Shown here in pieces: positions 32,881 through 45,330 of a stretch of DNA of 64,000 bases (the first letter of the stretch is position 1; each line of letters starts with the position of its first letter). The DNA is taken from the NCBI GenBank assembly GCA_963978905.1, contig OZ022259.1, positions 17,644,068 through 17,708,067 on the forward strand, given 5' to 3'. The notes beneath the pieces are model-generated. The model did not search any database. It was not told where the DNA came from and worked only from the letters and a program-made list of their open reading frames with translations. A program made the translations under genes and the position numbers. This DNA comes from Trichostrongylus colubriformis. Lineage: Eukaryota; Nematoda; Chromadorea; Rhabditida; Trichostrongylidae.

Positions 32881-33457
32881 TTTTCCCTGATATTTTTACC
32901 AGAGAGCTAGATTTTCCGAAAAACCTCCAAGCCACGAGAAGGGTGATCAGAGTAATCAAGAGTGGGAAGTCATGTTTTCTGTGAATAAACGCTTGAAATT
33001 CAAAGGTCCCTGGAGATAATCCGTGGAGCAACTTGCATTGAAAGACGTACCATGAGCTTTTTAGTATGTACCTGCTGTCCGATTGAGTAGCGGAGTGGTA
33101 GGCACTGTGATGGCCATATATTGGCTTTGCCGTTACGCCATCCCTCCAGTGACGCAGACGACACGAAAAATCGTAGGCGACGAGAATCAATGTGATGGGT
33201 CATTTCTCAAGTTTTTGGCCTCTTTTCAGGGCGGCACACTTAGCCCCTCATCTTCATATTTCTAGTAGGTTTGTTCCTGCGAAAAACCATCATTGAAGAT
33301 CTCCTAAGCCAATACGGAGCGTGGTTCACTGCGTAATCCATGAGTATAGGTGTACGATAAGGTAACTGCCGCACGCCGTCACATACCGGGTAAACTAGCT
33401 CCCATCAAGGAGTCTTCAAAGGTGTCGACTTTTCTCATATAATGTATTGATAAAAAC

Positions 33458-33696
33458 GGGCGTGTGCAGATATGACAGCGAATCGCTTGGCTGCGTTTCA
33501 CTCGCGGCGCCACCAGTACGACTCGCAGTATCGATTGCCCTTGGGAGCCGACCGAGCGTGACTGCGTCATGTCTGCGCTTCCACTCATGCCACACTGCCT
33601 TGCTTGAAGGCTTCCATGCCCTGTCACTGGCACTCGCACCCGCGCGCCTCTCGCCGCAGACGGCAACGCGATTCGCTGTCATATCTGCACACACCC
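33458..33696. mobile_element. MITE with 9-bp target duplication (239 bp)
   Basis: Ends GGGCGTGTGCAGATATGACA and its near reverse complement are flanked on both sides by the identical 9-mer GATAAAAAC (33449-33457, 33697-33705). A 9-bp duplication with GG..CC ends points to a Mutator-like (MULE) superfamily. It is related to the nested copy at 8948-9164. Confidence 0.9.
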
Positions 33697-33705
33697 GATA
33701 AAAAC

Positions 33706-34540
33706 ATCACAGTAATAGATCAAAAGAGCAGTCAAGGCAACACTAATGAAATATATAAAGTACAAACAAAAGTAAATAAATAATCAAGTACATAATATGT
33801 ACAAAGTACATGAATAGGTAAGTACATTTGCTCACATACAGCGCGTGATAAAATATGATAATATCAATCTGCCGCCAATAAAGTGTGACTGACTTGTTTC
33901 CTAATTCTGATTATCACTTCATTTTTGTTAATTATCTCTTCCGATATCTTTCATTTATTCATGATTTTTATTCCCAGGAATTCCGAATCCCTCTTGTGAG
34001 CACCAGTTTTGGTTTATTAAATAAATAAATGAATAAATCATGAAAAGATGACACAGTCATCATAAGGTATGTAGCAAATAGGATTTTAGCTGGAAAAGGT
34101 CAACTTATGGACTGACACAATAATAATCGAACTCGAGAAATGCAGAAAAGTTCAAACAGTAGATTTCCGCATTTTTTGAGTTTGATTAATATTGTGTCAT
34201 TCCATGAGTAATGACGTTTTTACCACAAAAATTTCATTTGCTACATAACAAATATTAAATTAATAAAGAAATAAATGATCAAAAAATGACACAGCAATCA
34301 TATGGAATGTAGCAACTGAATTAGAAATGAGGAATTCTTAAACGGGATTTTATAATACAGTTCACTTTTAAAGACCACCGAAGAACTACGAAGGGACCAA
34401 CCGAAAATAGAATTTTGATGCATCACTACAAGTTCGTGCTCCTTTTATAATTGTCTACTTGACTGACTGATTCCAACACCGAGGCACTCATGCATATGGC
34501 CATTTTTCAGGACTTTTAATCAGAATTGCCTATAAAATGG
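33706..34540. repeat. AT-rich region with direct and inverted repeats
   Basis: 'aatgacacagcaatcatatg' near 34290 repeats 'gatgacacagtcatcataag' near 34046. Between them 'gacacaataataatcgaact' (34113) is inverted at 34180-34199. It may be a decayed TIR element. Confidence 0.5.
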
Positions 34541-35206
34541 GAGATCTTCGAGTCAGAACGGCACATAGCGTGAAATTAACAGGGCGCCGAACACGGTAAC
34601 TGCGCTGTAACTGATCTGATCTTCCAAGTGCGCAACATCACAGGATAAATCACAGCGGGACCAGCAAAACAATTCTCGCTCACGGTGTGGTAACCAATTC
34701 AAGGGTCCTGACGCAGACCCAGTTGAGGGGTCTGAGTGAGAACTCATCATAGCCATATGTGCACAAGTAAAAGACTGAATTTGCCACTCGGAGCTATATG
34801 CTGATGCAGAAGCTGCATTTACTCACGTACAACCACCCATTACAGGATTATAAATACATTCCGGAAATAGGCAATTCCAAGCATGATCGCCCAGCTCTGA
34901 ATAGAGTTGTGATTTTCGTTTACAAAAAATTATTCTTCTCTGTACCCCCTGCCATAAGGATGCCTAGACAAGTATTACAATTGAATGCCATGGTGTAAAC
35001 AAATTAAATGCGCCTCGTGGATTTGAATAAAAGAAAACAGCAACAGCTACTTCTTTGAAAAGCCACAATAACAGCCTTCAATGAAAAACAGCGATATGGG
35101 TGAAACGTTGGTGGAAGACTCCTAGATGGGTTCTGCAGTTTCGTGAGAGGAAGTGGTCTCATTCTTCAATAGAAGTAATATTGAGGAGAGAAGAAAGGCT
35201 GTTCGA

Positions 35207-35436
35207 GGGTGTGTGCCAATCGGACAGAAAATTCGCGTTGCGGCGTCGATATGCGACGCGATGATGCGAACTATGCGCACCGTATTGAAGGGTCCTAAAG
35301 CGATTACGGTGCCCTACGTGCCTTATTTCAGGCATAATCGCTTCAAAACCCAACTAGTACGACGCCTCTATCTCGCACCAAAGCGTCGCTCGCCAAACGC
35401 AGCCACGCGAATTTTCTGTCCTAATGGCACACACCC
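35207..35436. mobile_element. MITE, GGGTGTGTGCCA TIRs (230 bp)
   Basis: GGGTGTGTGCCAATCGGACA is inverted against the right end, and arms continue AGAAAATTCGCGT. The interior 'aaagcgattacggtgccc' and 'ggcataatcgcttcaaaacc' are also complementary. No target duplication is visible. Confidence 0.8.
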
Positions 35437-36341
35437 ATCTAAATTAGGCTCAGGTCATAGCTTGTACGATCACTGATGTTGTCGTACGCCCTCTGATTTA
35501 AATGTGCTATTTTCACTTTGCAACGTTGCTTATACAACTCCAAGCAGTGCGTTGCGGAAAGAAAATAGCACACTGAAGAAGGAGTCAGCACGACGACACA
35601 CACAATCATATCGTTGTGAGAATCACAGTCTCCCACAATGTGAATGCAGCCTGGGTAACAGAAGGAGTGAGCCGCAGCCATAAAAAGCATTATTTTATAT
35701 TATTTATATTTTCAGAGATCCTCCTTCTCTCTACTCGCGCTTAACTGTCTTTCCTAGGGGATGGAGTCGTACAAAGAACTAATACATTAGAAAATCTCCT
35801 CAAGAGATTGATTAATTTCAAGGGAGTGGGGGAGCCATATCGCAAGCCATCCAGAGGAGTATGGGTGCACTGACGTGGATATATTTCCTCGGCGTAATGC
35901 ATGCCTTAGGCATATTGACTTTACAGAGCTTTTATAGACTTTATATAGATTTCATGAAAAAATCATGACGAAATTTTTTGAAAAACTGACCCAACAAACG
36001 AGTTGTCGTTGATGACATGGCCATCTACTCGTATGGTGCCTACGCTTCAGCTTCCACTCAGTTCCACAGCAATTTTCTGAAAAAAAAGATGTGAACTTTA
36101 CAAATTGAAAATAGATGTGATTTTCAGAAGCGAAACGGAAATTTATGTGCAAGTCACATTGGCGCCATGAGAATGCACACTGGAATAACCATTGTTTAGT
36201 AAAAAACACGGAAAGTCTTTGAATGAGTGGTTTCGGAAGTTAGGAGAATTTAGAAGATTCAAAATTGAATTATGTAAGATAAAAAGAAGAGAAAGGGCAA
36301 AATTTAGGGTCCTAACTGCAAGCAACGCTACTGAGGTACTG

Positions 36342-36583
36342 GGGTGTGTACCCTTATGTCAGGATTGTCGCACCGCGGAATGTCCCACGCGATGCACGGC
36401 GGACGAGCCAAAGGAGCCAGGTTGTTGGGTCCCGGAGCGATTACAAGTCAACTGCGTATCGCGCCCCTAGCATTACCGTGTAATCGTTCTAAGACCCAAC
36501 AACCGCGACGCGTATAGCTAGCACACACTGCGTCGCACGCCGCTCATCGTTGTGCGACAATCCTGACATAAGGGTACACACCC
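36342..36583. mobile_element. MITE with exact 9-bp target duplication (242 bp)
   Basis: GGGTGTGTACCCTTATGTCA begins perfect TIRs of about 32 bp reaching GGATTGTCGCAC. The 9-mer GAGGTACTG stands on both sides (36333-36341, 36584-36592). The interior has further palindromic GC-rich blocks. It looks recent. Confidence 0.93.
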
Positions 36584-36848
36584 GAGGTACTGCACCGGAC
36601 GTCAAGTTACCCGAGAAAGCGTCTCCAACGCTTTGAGGCTTTTCTTCACCTTTCTTTTTTTTTGCGATTCTTTGAATCATACATACTAATTAGGGAATTA
36701 GAATAACACGAAAAATGAAATTTGTTACAAAAGTAATGGCAGAGCCAACGACAAACACACACTCTTTTAAAAAGTCCAATTTGGACTCTATGATCCTTTT
36801 TTGGCAATCATCTGATGCCACGATAAAAAAGCCAATTTTATTTACGCA

Positions 36849-36873
36849 ATTATTTATTTATTTATTTATTTAT
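36849..36873. repeat. (ATTT)n microsatellite
   Basis: Six tandem ATTT units are visible. Confidence 0.9.
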
Positions 36874-37684
36874 ATGCGCCAGAAGGCGCGCCAGAGAACA
36901 GGAAAAAGAAAGATAAACCAAGCAAAAAAGTAAGGTTGGTCAGGAAGACCGACGCCCAATTTCTGCGCAGTTAAAGGCGATAGTATATAAAAAAGAAGTA
37001 CATAGTCTCTAGTCGTTTAACCGTCGGATCAGAGCAGAACTCAAAAACCGAAAAAACATGAGAATTATGCTCGATGGGAAACAGGTCCTCCTTTCGAACC
37101 AGACGCAATCACGAGTAGGATCCAAGTCCTATACCTGCACCAGTCGGCAACGGTGCCCTTACGCCGCCATAGGGGGTCATGGGAGTTTGTCTGAACTCCG
37201 AAACACGAGTATACCGACAGCCCTCGTGGAACAGACAGACCAGGTAAAAGCTGGATACTCAGACTCGTGGACGTCAGGAGCGAAGGGTATGTTCAGAAGG
37301 GGGATGAGTATCCCCTTAGTTAGTAAGTATACGCCTCACCCAGAAACACGCTGCTTATATTGTAGTATAGGCTCATTTACAGTGCCGAACAGTAAAAATA
37401 AAAGAAAAACGAGGCAGCTAGAGGCGAGGGTCCGCATGACCAGACCAGTGCAATGAGCATAACGATAACTGTTAGTAACAACCAATTGGAAAGCGTGATA
37501 TCGTTAGTACAACTTTGAAGTAATAGAAAAATAAAAAGCAGCTAGAGGCGTAAGAACGTAAGGAAACAAATGCTCTGCGGCAGAAAATGCATTTAGATGT
37601 TACATTCCTGTTCCTGTTTATTGATTATCTTTTTGCAACGGAAAGGGAAAAATTCTTCAAAAAGAGCTGTTACAAGTATGTTGA

Positions 37685-37740
37685 ATTATGGACAAGGGCT
37701 TCGGTCTCTACGGAACTCGAACCCGCACTTCATGCTCAAA
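37685..37740 (-). repeat. Truncated tRNA-like SINE
   Basis: 'gacaagggcttcggtctcta' and 'gaactcgaacccgcacttc' match the tail and T arm of the copy at 7605-7701 on the minus strand. Here the B-box GGGTTCGAGTTCC is closer to the consensus. Confidence 0.65.
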
Positions 37741-37939
37741 AATTAAAAGTTGAAATCAAAAATCAAAAGCATCAAAGTGATCCAAAACAGTTTCCATCCG
37801 TGAGCGCTTTCTCAAATGTGGAAACACTGCGGTCAAAACTGCCAGCCCCTTCCTAACCCCTTGGAAATTTAGCAAATATAGCGACGAGTTTGAGTAAGAA
37901 GAGATCATTATGATAACAGTTGAACCACTCAGTGCGTTA

Positions 37940-38020
37940 TATATAAATAAATGAATAAATAAATAGATAAATAAATTAATAAATGAATAAGTAAGTAAAT
38001 AAATAAATAAATAAATATAC
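37940..38020. repeat. (AAAT)n-rich microsatellite
   Basis: Interrupted AAAT/AATG repeats account for the long minus-strand frame with its IYLFIYLFI strings. Confidence 0.85.
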
Positions 38021-38852
38021 ATGCACATTTTTCCTTCACACTCCGTACATTTCAGCCGAACGTTTTCCAATGACCAACTGGTTCCATAAATTTTTTTTTT
38101 GAATTTGACAGAAAAAACCATTATCGGAAATACTAGAGTAGAAAAAGAAGAGGCAGCGGCGGCGATGAGACAAGCGTTGACGACGGCTGTAGCAGGAAAC
38201 GAAGAGCTGGGGGGAACAAAACAAATTGAATATGAAAATCTCCGGAGACGTGCGCTCAAATCGGACTGACACGAGACATCCTGCGAGTAATGCACCGCTG
38301 GAAGCTCGTGTTTTCTCCCTCAAAAGAGCCCGTCCGTTGCTGTCACATCAAAACAGGGTTCCCAGTGGTCGTATTTCGATATATTCAAGTAAAGATCAGT
38401 ATTTCCCATGTAAAAAACCCAGGAGAAGACGGAAAAACCGAGCGCAAAGACACGGAGAGGCACGAGCTTCCATACATCTAGGGAAAAATGGTCATGAATG
38501 AATGTATTCCGTCTCGCGCCGAGCATAAGACGGCTAAATGAGCTCTCCTGGGGAGAGTTACGGCAAGCAATCCACAGCTGAATTCATTGAGGCTGCTCAA
38601 GCGAGCATGGATTAGTAGGAACGCACCTGCGTCTCACTGGCTAAATTTAAAAATGCTTACGAATTTGATGAAGTAAACGTAAATTAAGAAGACATGCAGG
38701 AGCAGGAAAACAAAAAAGAGGTTGCCGTTCTGCACGAGCCTTCGGGCGGAGCCGGACAATCAACATTATCCTTCCTCCGTATTCATTAGTAGGGAAAGGG
38801 AGCAGTGGTATCGTTGAATGGTGAACAGGGTACACCGGAAATCGAGGGTTCC

Positions 38853-38853
38853 T

Positions 38854-38893
<40 letters not shown>

Positions 38894-38920
38894 AGAGAGA
38901 GAGAGAGTTAGAGAGAGAGC
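38853..38920. repeat. (GA)n microsatellite
   Basis: About 30 GA units are visible, with a few interruptions. Confidence 0.95.
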
Positions 38921-39290
38921 CGTATTTGACGGGACAGGATACGGGGTCGTACCTGCATAAATATTGGAATCTATTTTCCTCGACACCTCGAAGTGCCCTG
39001 ATGGCCAGAGCATGCCTCCCTCGAGGAATCCCCGATAGGGAGGAGGGTCGTATTTGGTTGGCTGGGAGGGGAGGGGGGAAGGGGGAAGGGTCGTAATCGT
39101 TGAGATAGGCAATGATCAACGGAATTTCTCAGGCTGAGGGTCCAAAGTGTAAAGGGAAAATTTGATAAGGCTAACTAACTAGTTCAGACCCAAAACTAAT
39201 CTTTGATCAAACTTTCGCTTAAAAACTTGAAGGAACAGAAAGCAGCACCCCGCACATAGGAAACAAGGCGGGACATATATTTTACATAAG

Positions 39291-39733
39291 TGCTCGAAGG
39301 AATCGTCTATGAAAAAATGAGTTTCTCTGTTACCCATATAATTACTATGTTATATTGCATAATAAGAGCCGCATGCAAAGTTTCACGCGAAAAAGTGAGG
39401 ATTTGGCTGAGATACAGCTCTCCAAATTCTCGGTCGGATTTGCGGAGCCCCCGAGTAAGAACCGTGTCTCGCCATCCACCGCGGTTATGAACGGAGAGTG
39501 GGACTGTTTATGAACTTCCTGTTCCTACAATGCATCTCCGACCCGGCGGACGACAGGGTGGGTACTGCTCGGAGGCCCCGCCCACCCGGCCGAGACTTTG
39601 TGGTGCTGTATCTTAGCCGGATCCGTCTTTTTTCGCGTGAAACTTTACCTGCAGCCCACATTAGGCAAATACAGCGTAAATATGTGGGTAGCAGAAAAAC
39701 TCATTTTTGTGGACGATTCCTTCGGCACGATAT
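39291..39733. mobile_element. GAATCGTC-TIR element (copy 2, about 440 bp)
   Basis: GAAGGAATCGTCTATGAAAA at the left pairs with GAAGGAATCGTCCACAAAAA at the right. The arms continue through 'gtttcacgcgaaaa' / 'ttttcgcgtgaaac' and 'agatacagctctccaaa' / 'gtggtgctgtatctt'. It is the best-preserved member. Confidence 0.82.
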
Positions 39734-39796
39734 TGTGAAGAGGAGAGCGGATGACAACGCAAAATATAGACAGAGTCAAGGGCTAGACTGACCCCT

Positions 39797-39925
39797 TGGT
39801 CCTCTTGGAATTGCGGACTGTGAACAATGTGTCAAGCTTTTGCAACCGAACGCTCAGAACATGTACTGCAATGCGAGGTTGATATTTGATACTTTGTTCA
39901 CAGTGCACAATTCCAAGAGGAACAC
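39797..39925. repeat. Short palindromic element
   Basis: 'cctcttggaattgcggactg' is inverted against 'cagtgcacaattccaagagg', and matching continues through 'gaacaatgtgtcaa' / 'ttgatactttgttc'. Confidence 0.8.
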
Positions 39926-39959
39926 GGAAATAGTGTACCCTTAACCTGATGGATTATCG

Positions 39960-41540
39960 GTGGAAACCCTGTGCATGGCGCGATCCACTACGAAGCCGGC
40001 CAACGCCAATAGCCTTTTCGTTGATTCGCTGACACCGAAACCACGTACAGAGAAACCTCCGAAATCATCGATTAGCCGTGGGAAGCGGTATCTATCCACG
40101 ATACCAGCGTGGATAGTGCTCAAGAAGCTATGGGATGAAAAGGAAAAATTAGCTGATATGGGATTTTTTCATATCTTAATAAGATTGCCTTAATACGATT
40201 ACAAGAACGTAGACTGGTACTGGCGAGCCACTATACGGACCGGATAATTGTATTACTAATAATACGATGAAATTCTCATACATGGCGCATCCCGCAGCGA
40301 GCCTAACTAATGCTAGTCGCCATCCCATAGAACCTCTGAAAGTGAAGCATGTGAACTGGAGGGATTTCGAATTCACTTGGTTAATTCCCCAGCATGATTG
40401 TCGTAGAATAATGAGTTTCTTTTCGAAATCAAATGGAATTTCCAAGTACCAACCATAGCTGATCTCTCTGCGGAGGTGCGCGTGGTGCGAATGGCCGTGT
40501 AGCTGTGGAGGTGCGGCAATGAACGTGGATGGCTTCGTCACTGCCACACCCTTCCTGTGCTGCATGGGGCACGAGAACACGTATTCGTTGAAAACCAGTG
40601 AGAGAAGGGAGGGAGCAGGCCTGGTGCTGATGAATTGTTCGGGAGATACGATTCATCGACGGCGCTTTCTCCAGGTTCATGGGTGCCATGCCATAACACA
40701 TCATAAAAATAAGTAAATTTTTAAAAAATTTGCTATTAGAAAGATTTTCTTTTGCACACCCTTACAAAAGAACTCGCAAAGAAGTCCTTCCCTCTTTAGA
40801 TTCATCAAACAACTCCCTTCGGAAGCCAAATTGCTCGAATGACTTACCTAGGACGATTTTCGGAATTAACCGATCAAATTCAGTGTCCAAATACAAAAAG
40901 AATTGCAAGGCAAAGTCGGAAACTTCAGCAAAACAATGGCGTGTGTTCCAGTATCCGTTGCATGTGTAGCCACACGTTTTCATTCAAAACAGAATGAGGC
41001 TCTTAAATTCGTGAAATTGAGGCATGTTAATGACAATGAAAATATGGCTGCCAATATTGAAGCTTCTATTTTTTGTATCTTTGAGAAGGAACGCAAGAAA
41101 TGAGTTTTCTTACGATGCAGTGATGAATGTTGTGTTCGTAATTTTGGGTTGTGAGTCTTAATTTTTGACAAGACTGCACACCAACCTCTTATTCATTTAC
41201 TTGTTTACTCGTAGGCTGGGACGCACTAACAATGGAGGAAGGGGTAGGTGGACAATGTCACTTCTTGCTAGTAAGCAAAAAAGAAATCTCAAGCTGCATC
41301 CAGCAAGGGGTCTATTCGCTGGTTTGCTGGCAACTTGAGGCATCACGAGAGTTATCTAGTCGATTATTCAAATTGAAAATTGAGCTGTAATGCAGTGTCA
41401 CAGTGGAGAAAGAACGGAATGAAATGACCAGTAATCAGAAAACGGGACACTCTTCTCAACCTTGATTGGTCACGATTCCAAGCGGTGCCCAGAACCACAG
41501 CCTGGAGGCGGAGCGTGACCAAGTACGCCAATAAAGAGCC
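39960..41540. other. No gene or element assigned
   Basis: Minus-strand frames at 40176-40580 and 40762-40983 read like ordinary protein in places (for example FALQFFLYLDTEFDRLIPKI), but I recognise no family and could not place splice sites. Confidence 0.3.
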
Positions 41541-41542
41541 GT

Positions 41543-41714
41543 GTTAAGGCCGCGTCCATATTTTGGGCAGGCAAGGGTAGCGAGCATAGTCTAGCACGGG
41601 GGGGGGGGGGGTGCACGGATGACGCAGGAAACAAGAGAGGGTAGCACAGGCGGAGAAGCAGAGACGCACAGCCACGTCCTGCCGTCGGCACCACAGAGTA
41701 TAAACGCGGCTTAA
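41543..41714. mobile_element. GC-rich MITE, GGCCGCG-TIR family
   Basis: AGGCCGCGTCCATATTTTG and its degenerate inverse are flanked by TTA. A G-homopolymer of about 14 lies inside at 41598. The interior 'gcagagacgcacagccacg' matches 6424-6590 and 45165-45330. Confidence 0.75.
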
Positions 41715-42225
41715 TACGTTGAGCACGAGAACGTTTATACTTGGAGGATGAAGTGCATTTTCAAGTGGCGAACACGGGCCAGCAGTAACGGACATGACCC
41801 GTCAGAGAGACACTGTCTTGCTTTTCCTGAATACCGGTAAATAAGCATCCGGGAAGAGTAAATTTGGAATAGGCAACCAACTTCATAAGGAATTAAAACG
41901 ATCAATTGTTATGAGTGATAGAAATACATCAAAATTCCATGATATCCTCCAGAAAATGAACTAGAAACTCGAAAAGAGTCGTTACGGAAGGTGAGTTTAT
42001 TCAAAGAGTCTCGATCCTGCCGCTAACGTGAGCTATCCTCCGGTCCCATTTCTTTAGCATTTTATGGATATAATTTTTTGTGCAACTTTGTGTTGTTCTT
42101 AGGTGGTTGACAGATAAGAATCGAGAGCTTATAAACAAAGTCAAAGTCAAATTTGGAATGCCAAAACCTCAAAACAATCGTTAAAGGAAAAAAACGAACT
42201 TCGTTTTGTTCGGATAATTTCGGCA

Positions 42226-42402
42226 GCCGTTAGACTTCGCGATTTTGCGATTTTACGACCCTGAAATTTTGCGATTCTGCGGCGTCGCACATTCGCGAGC
42301 GATACTACACCTCAAGCTATTGCACTGCCACAGCTTCGCGTGCGAAATAGGAACATCGTGAAATCGCAGAATCGCAGAATTGCGAAGTCTGACGGCGGCC
42401 TT
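42226..42402. mobile_element. MITE of the CGCAGAATCGC family
   Basis: GCAGCCGTTAGACTTCGCGA pairs with the right end GCGAAGTCTGACGGCGGCC. 'gattctgcggcgtcgcac' is in the left arm and 'atcgcagaatcgcagaatt' in the right. It matches 29541-29682 and the outer element at 8846-9225. Confidence 0.8.
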
Positions 42403-42704
42403 TCAGCTTTGTCGGTTAGTACTGTCCGACTTTGTGCTACAAATGAATGGTTGCTGGACAACGTTAGCCGACATCGTCGGTATCGGTTAACGAACGTGTT
42501 AAGGTGCTTCAAAACGCCAACTTCAGCATCTCATTGGTCAGGTGAGCCAAAAGGCGCAGTTAGCGTGGGCTCGAGCGGGTGTGCACCATAATGGTGCATT
42601 GTGGCGATGAGAAAGCAGGTGCAACCTGGAGAGCTACGTGAGGCTCTACTGCCTCAAGGAAGTTGTGGACTTATCTGATCATCACGACTTGTTTTTTCGA
42701 TATA

Positions 42705-43150
42705 CAGGGGGTGCCAAAAAAAAGTAATTTTGCCCGCGGCTCACATCTGCCAATTATACAAAACATAGGGAAACGAAAGAGATAAGAGTATTGGGGCAAA
42801 ATATTCCCGAATGTTCCTCTAACAGCAGGAACAAGCTGTGCCTCCCTATGTTCACCTTTATAAAAATATAGAGCTTTCACTCGGCGCAGTCGGGCTTCCG
42901 AGTACCTACAATATCAAGGTCCGCTCAAAACAGTGAAGCCAGGCTCCGTGGTAGGTCTTTTGTGGGAAGCTTCCTGAGGATTAGCTCTTCAGTCCATGGA
43001 AGTCACAGAGCCCCTGCTGCTTGGACAAGGCTGCTATGATCCGAAGTATCATTTTTCATGCCTCAAACCTGCCTCCGGAATGGTATCAGTGGCAATGGCG
43101 CGTTTTGGCTCTTGGAAACGAAGGGCGCTGGAAACCGGGAAAAAACGTAA
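42705..43150 (+). mobile_element. TA-flanked 740-bp TIR element, 3'-truncated copy
   Basis: It starts TA|CAGGGGGTGCCAAAA and matches 59015 onward until the block 'gcgctggaaaccgggaaaaa', then breaks at a (GTACCC)n microsatellite (43150-43178). The right TIR is absent. Confidence 0.85.
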
Positions 43151-43197
43151 TGTACCCGTACCCGTACCCGTACCCCCGAAAATGTAAACTTGACATG

Positions 43198-44615
43198 GTC
43201 CAAATTTGTTTACTCGATTGCTAAGTAGCCTATTAATCAAATTCAACAGGAACGAAAATCCAGCAAATGCAATCGTGCTACAGTGGTCCATCCGCTGCGG
43301 ACCACACCACACATTCGGCGACTTTTTCAGCTATTGCCTACGTGATCATCATCTTCTTGGTTTCGTGAGCTGCTAAAAGTTGAATAATGAAGTGGTTTAA
43401 GCAGTTTCACCACCCAATAAAAAAGTAGTAAGATCACGGTGCGTTGTAGTTCAATCGAAGCAATCTTCGTAATCTAGAATACACACGTTGCGATAACCCA
43501 CTGTTACTGGATTAAATGGATAACTATTACTTGTATATAATATGAACCGATGTGGTAAGTTTAGTTAAGGCAACTCTACTGTTGTTGGCGTCCGGCGCAA
43601 TTTGGCCTCGGTTTTCAGCCTGAGCCTTAGTCTAGTGAAAACCCTTACCCCTCAAGCGAGGCTTCGGTAAGAATGGAACCTTGAGTATAATGACCATTCT
43701 AGAACGGTTTTGAGTGTTTCCAAATACATGAGCACCGAGATCACTAACTACTTGAGGAGTCATTATAAAGCGACTTCCTGGGTTGCGGATACTCATTTTC
43801 GCTGTTGTCGCTCTCTTAATACCGCATACGATAATCAGTCTATGCAATGAATGAACTTGAACTAGGAATGATAGAGTGAGGGGTCCTCCCAAGTGATGCT
43901 TAGGCAAAAACAGGGTGCCAGTGTAGATGGAGGACCCCTTTGGGCGTCCGGCGCTAATTTCGCAAAGGATTTTTGTTTTAGCTTTGTTGAAGAGGAATCT
44001 CACAGTTCCAGGTAAAAATACACACCTAAGTGTGCAATACGTGAACATTCTATAATAAACGATGCACATATACACCCGAAACATACTATACACGGGCGAA
44101 ACTCTGTCGGAAACCCGCTCGGCAAGAAGCGATAAGGGATTTCATAGTAACTTTTGACGATTTCGAAATCTCGAAATTCATTCCAAAACTGAAGCTGTGT
44201 ATACAGCTAAAGAAATTCTTTGAAAACCTGCGTTCGAAAAAGGGCAGCACCTTGGCTCCTTTGAAGTGCTCTTCGAGAAAATCTGACAAGATAGCTACAA
44301 GCAATTGGAGCTTCAATCCAGACTGTTTTCAAATCCTTTCAATATCGTCACGGGCAAGTCAAACACTACATTTCAATATAGTTCTTACTAAAATGAAGTG
44401 ATTTCATGTTGACATCCTTCCACCAACCCCATTTTTTCAGTGAGCCCTGGAAAAATATCGCCAAATGTGTGCTGTGGTCCGCAGAGTTTCTGTGGATGGA
44501 TTACTGTAGCATCATTGCATTTGCTGGATTTCCGTTACTGTTCAAATTCATGCTTTCAAACAGATTTTTTGGAAGATTACTCAGCACACAGTATTTTATA
44601 TGTTGATATCTGAAA
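43198..44615. mobile_element. Candidate element with about 140-bp diverged inverted ends
   Basis: 43200-43340 (minus) and 44440-44615 (plus) are related: both encode MD[HY]CS[TI]IAFAGF and share 'gtgtggtgtggtccgcag' / 'gtgtgctgtggtccgcag'. The 153-codon minus frame at 43632-44093 lies between them without a recognised domain. The boundary bases are uncertain. Confidence 0.5.
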
Positions 44616-45164
44616 ACACTGCGTGGCATAAATTTCGGGATGCGCCATGCACATTGCATAGCCTTAAAGTTGTTCATTCAATCAGAGGTCACCATATTGC
44701 TACATTGTTCAGATCCGTTGCACCCTTAATGAGACAGTACAATCAGTCACAAAGCGCTGAGGTTGCTGCACAGCCATCAGACCAAACATCTCCCATACCC
44801 ATTCATAAGCGACTGATAGAATCGGTTGCAAACACGCGGTTTGCGTCCCTGACGCTCCTCTCTTCCTCTTCTGACCTTTTTCTCACCCCTTTCTGATGCA
44901 AGAAGGAGTATAGATTGCTATTCCCGTGGGATGCGTGGCACACGACGCAATGGGTTCGAGCTGGGGGCGCCGTATCGGTTGGGTCCCAAGGCAATTTTGT
45001 CTGAAACAAGACGTGGACACCGTCACCGCTTCGATACCCAAGTAACACGACTCCCATATTTGCATACACGTTGCTCACGCCGCGTACCGGACGCCACGTC
45101 ACTAATTTTCCGTTCTAATGGCACACATTCGTGTGCGAGGACTATCCAACCTAGACCTCGTTTG

Positions 45165-45330
45165 TACTAGCGCCGAAAGGTCGTGGCTGCGTTCACAGGC
45201 AGCCAGCGTCCACGAGACAGGTGCAGAGACGACGCAAGCAAAGAGGCAGAGTGGCATAGGCGGAGACGCAGATACACGCAGCCACACTCTGTCGTCGGCA
45301 TCGAGGAGTACGAACGCGGCTGCACCTGTC
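45165..45330. repeat. GC-rich MITE of the GGCCGCG family, degraded ends
   Basis: The interior 'gtggctgcgttcacaggcag', 'gcaaagaggcagagtggcat' and 'cggagacgcagatacacgca' match 6424-6590. The right end 'gagtacgaacgcggc' is recognisable. Flanking 44928-45134 shows 'gtggcacac' ends of the GGTGTGTGCCA family, suggesting tandem or nested insertions. Confidence 0.65.

Noticed and set aside
36849..36873. CRISPR-like or satellite array
   Set aside because: It is a simple ATTT microsatellite; no spaced direct-repeat array of CRISPR type occurs anywhere in the window.
37756..38295. 179-codon minus frame, the longest in the window
   Set aside because: Much of it is the translation of an AAAT microsatellite, and the remainder shows no domain.
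38766..39119. Overlapping minus frames with SLSLSL runs
   Set aside because: They are translations of the (GA)n microsatellite.
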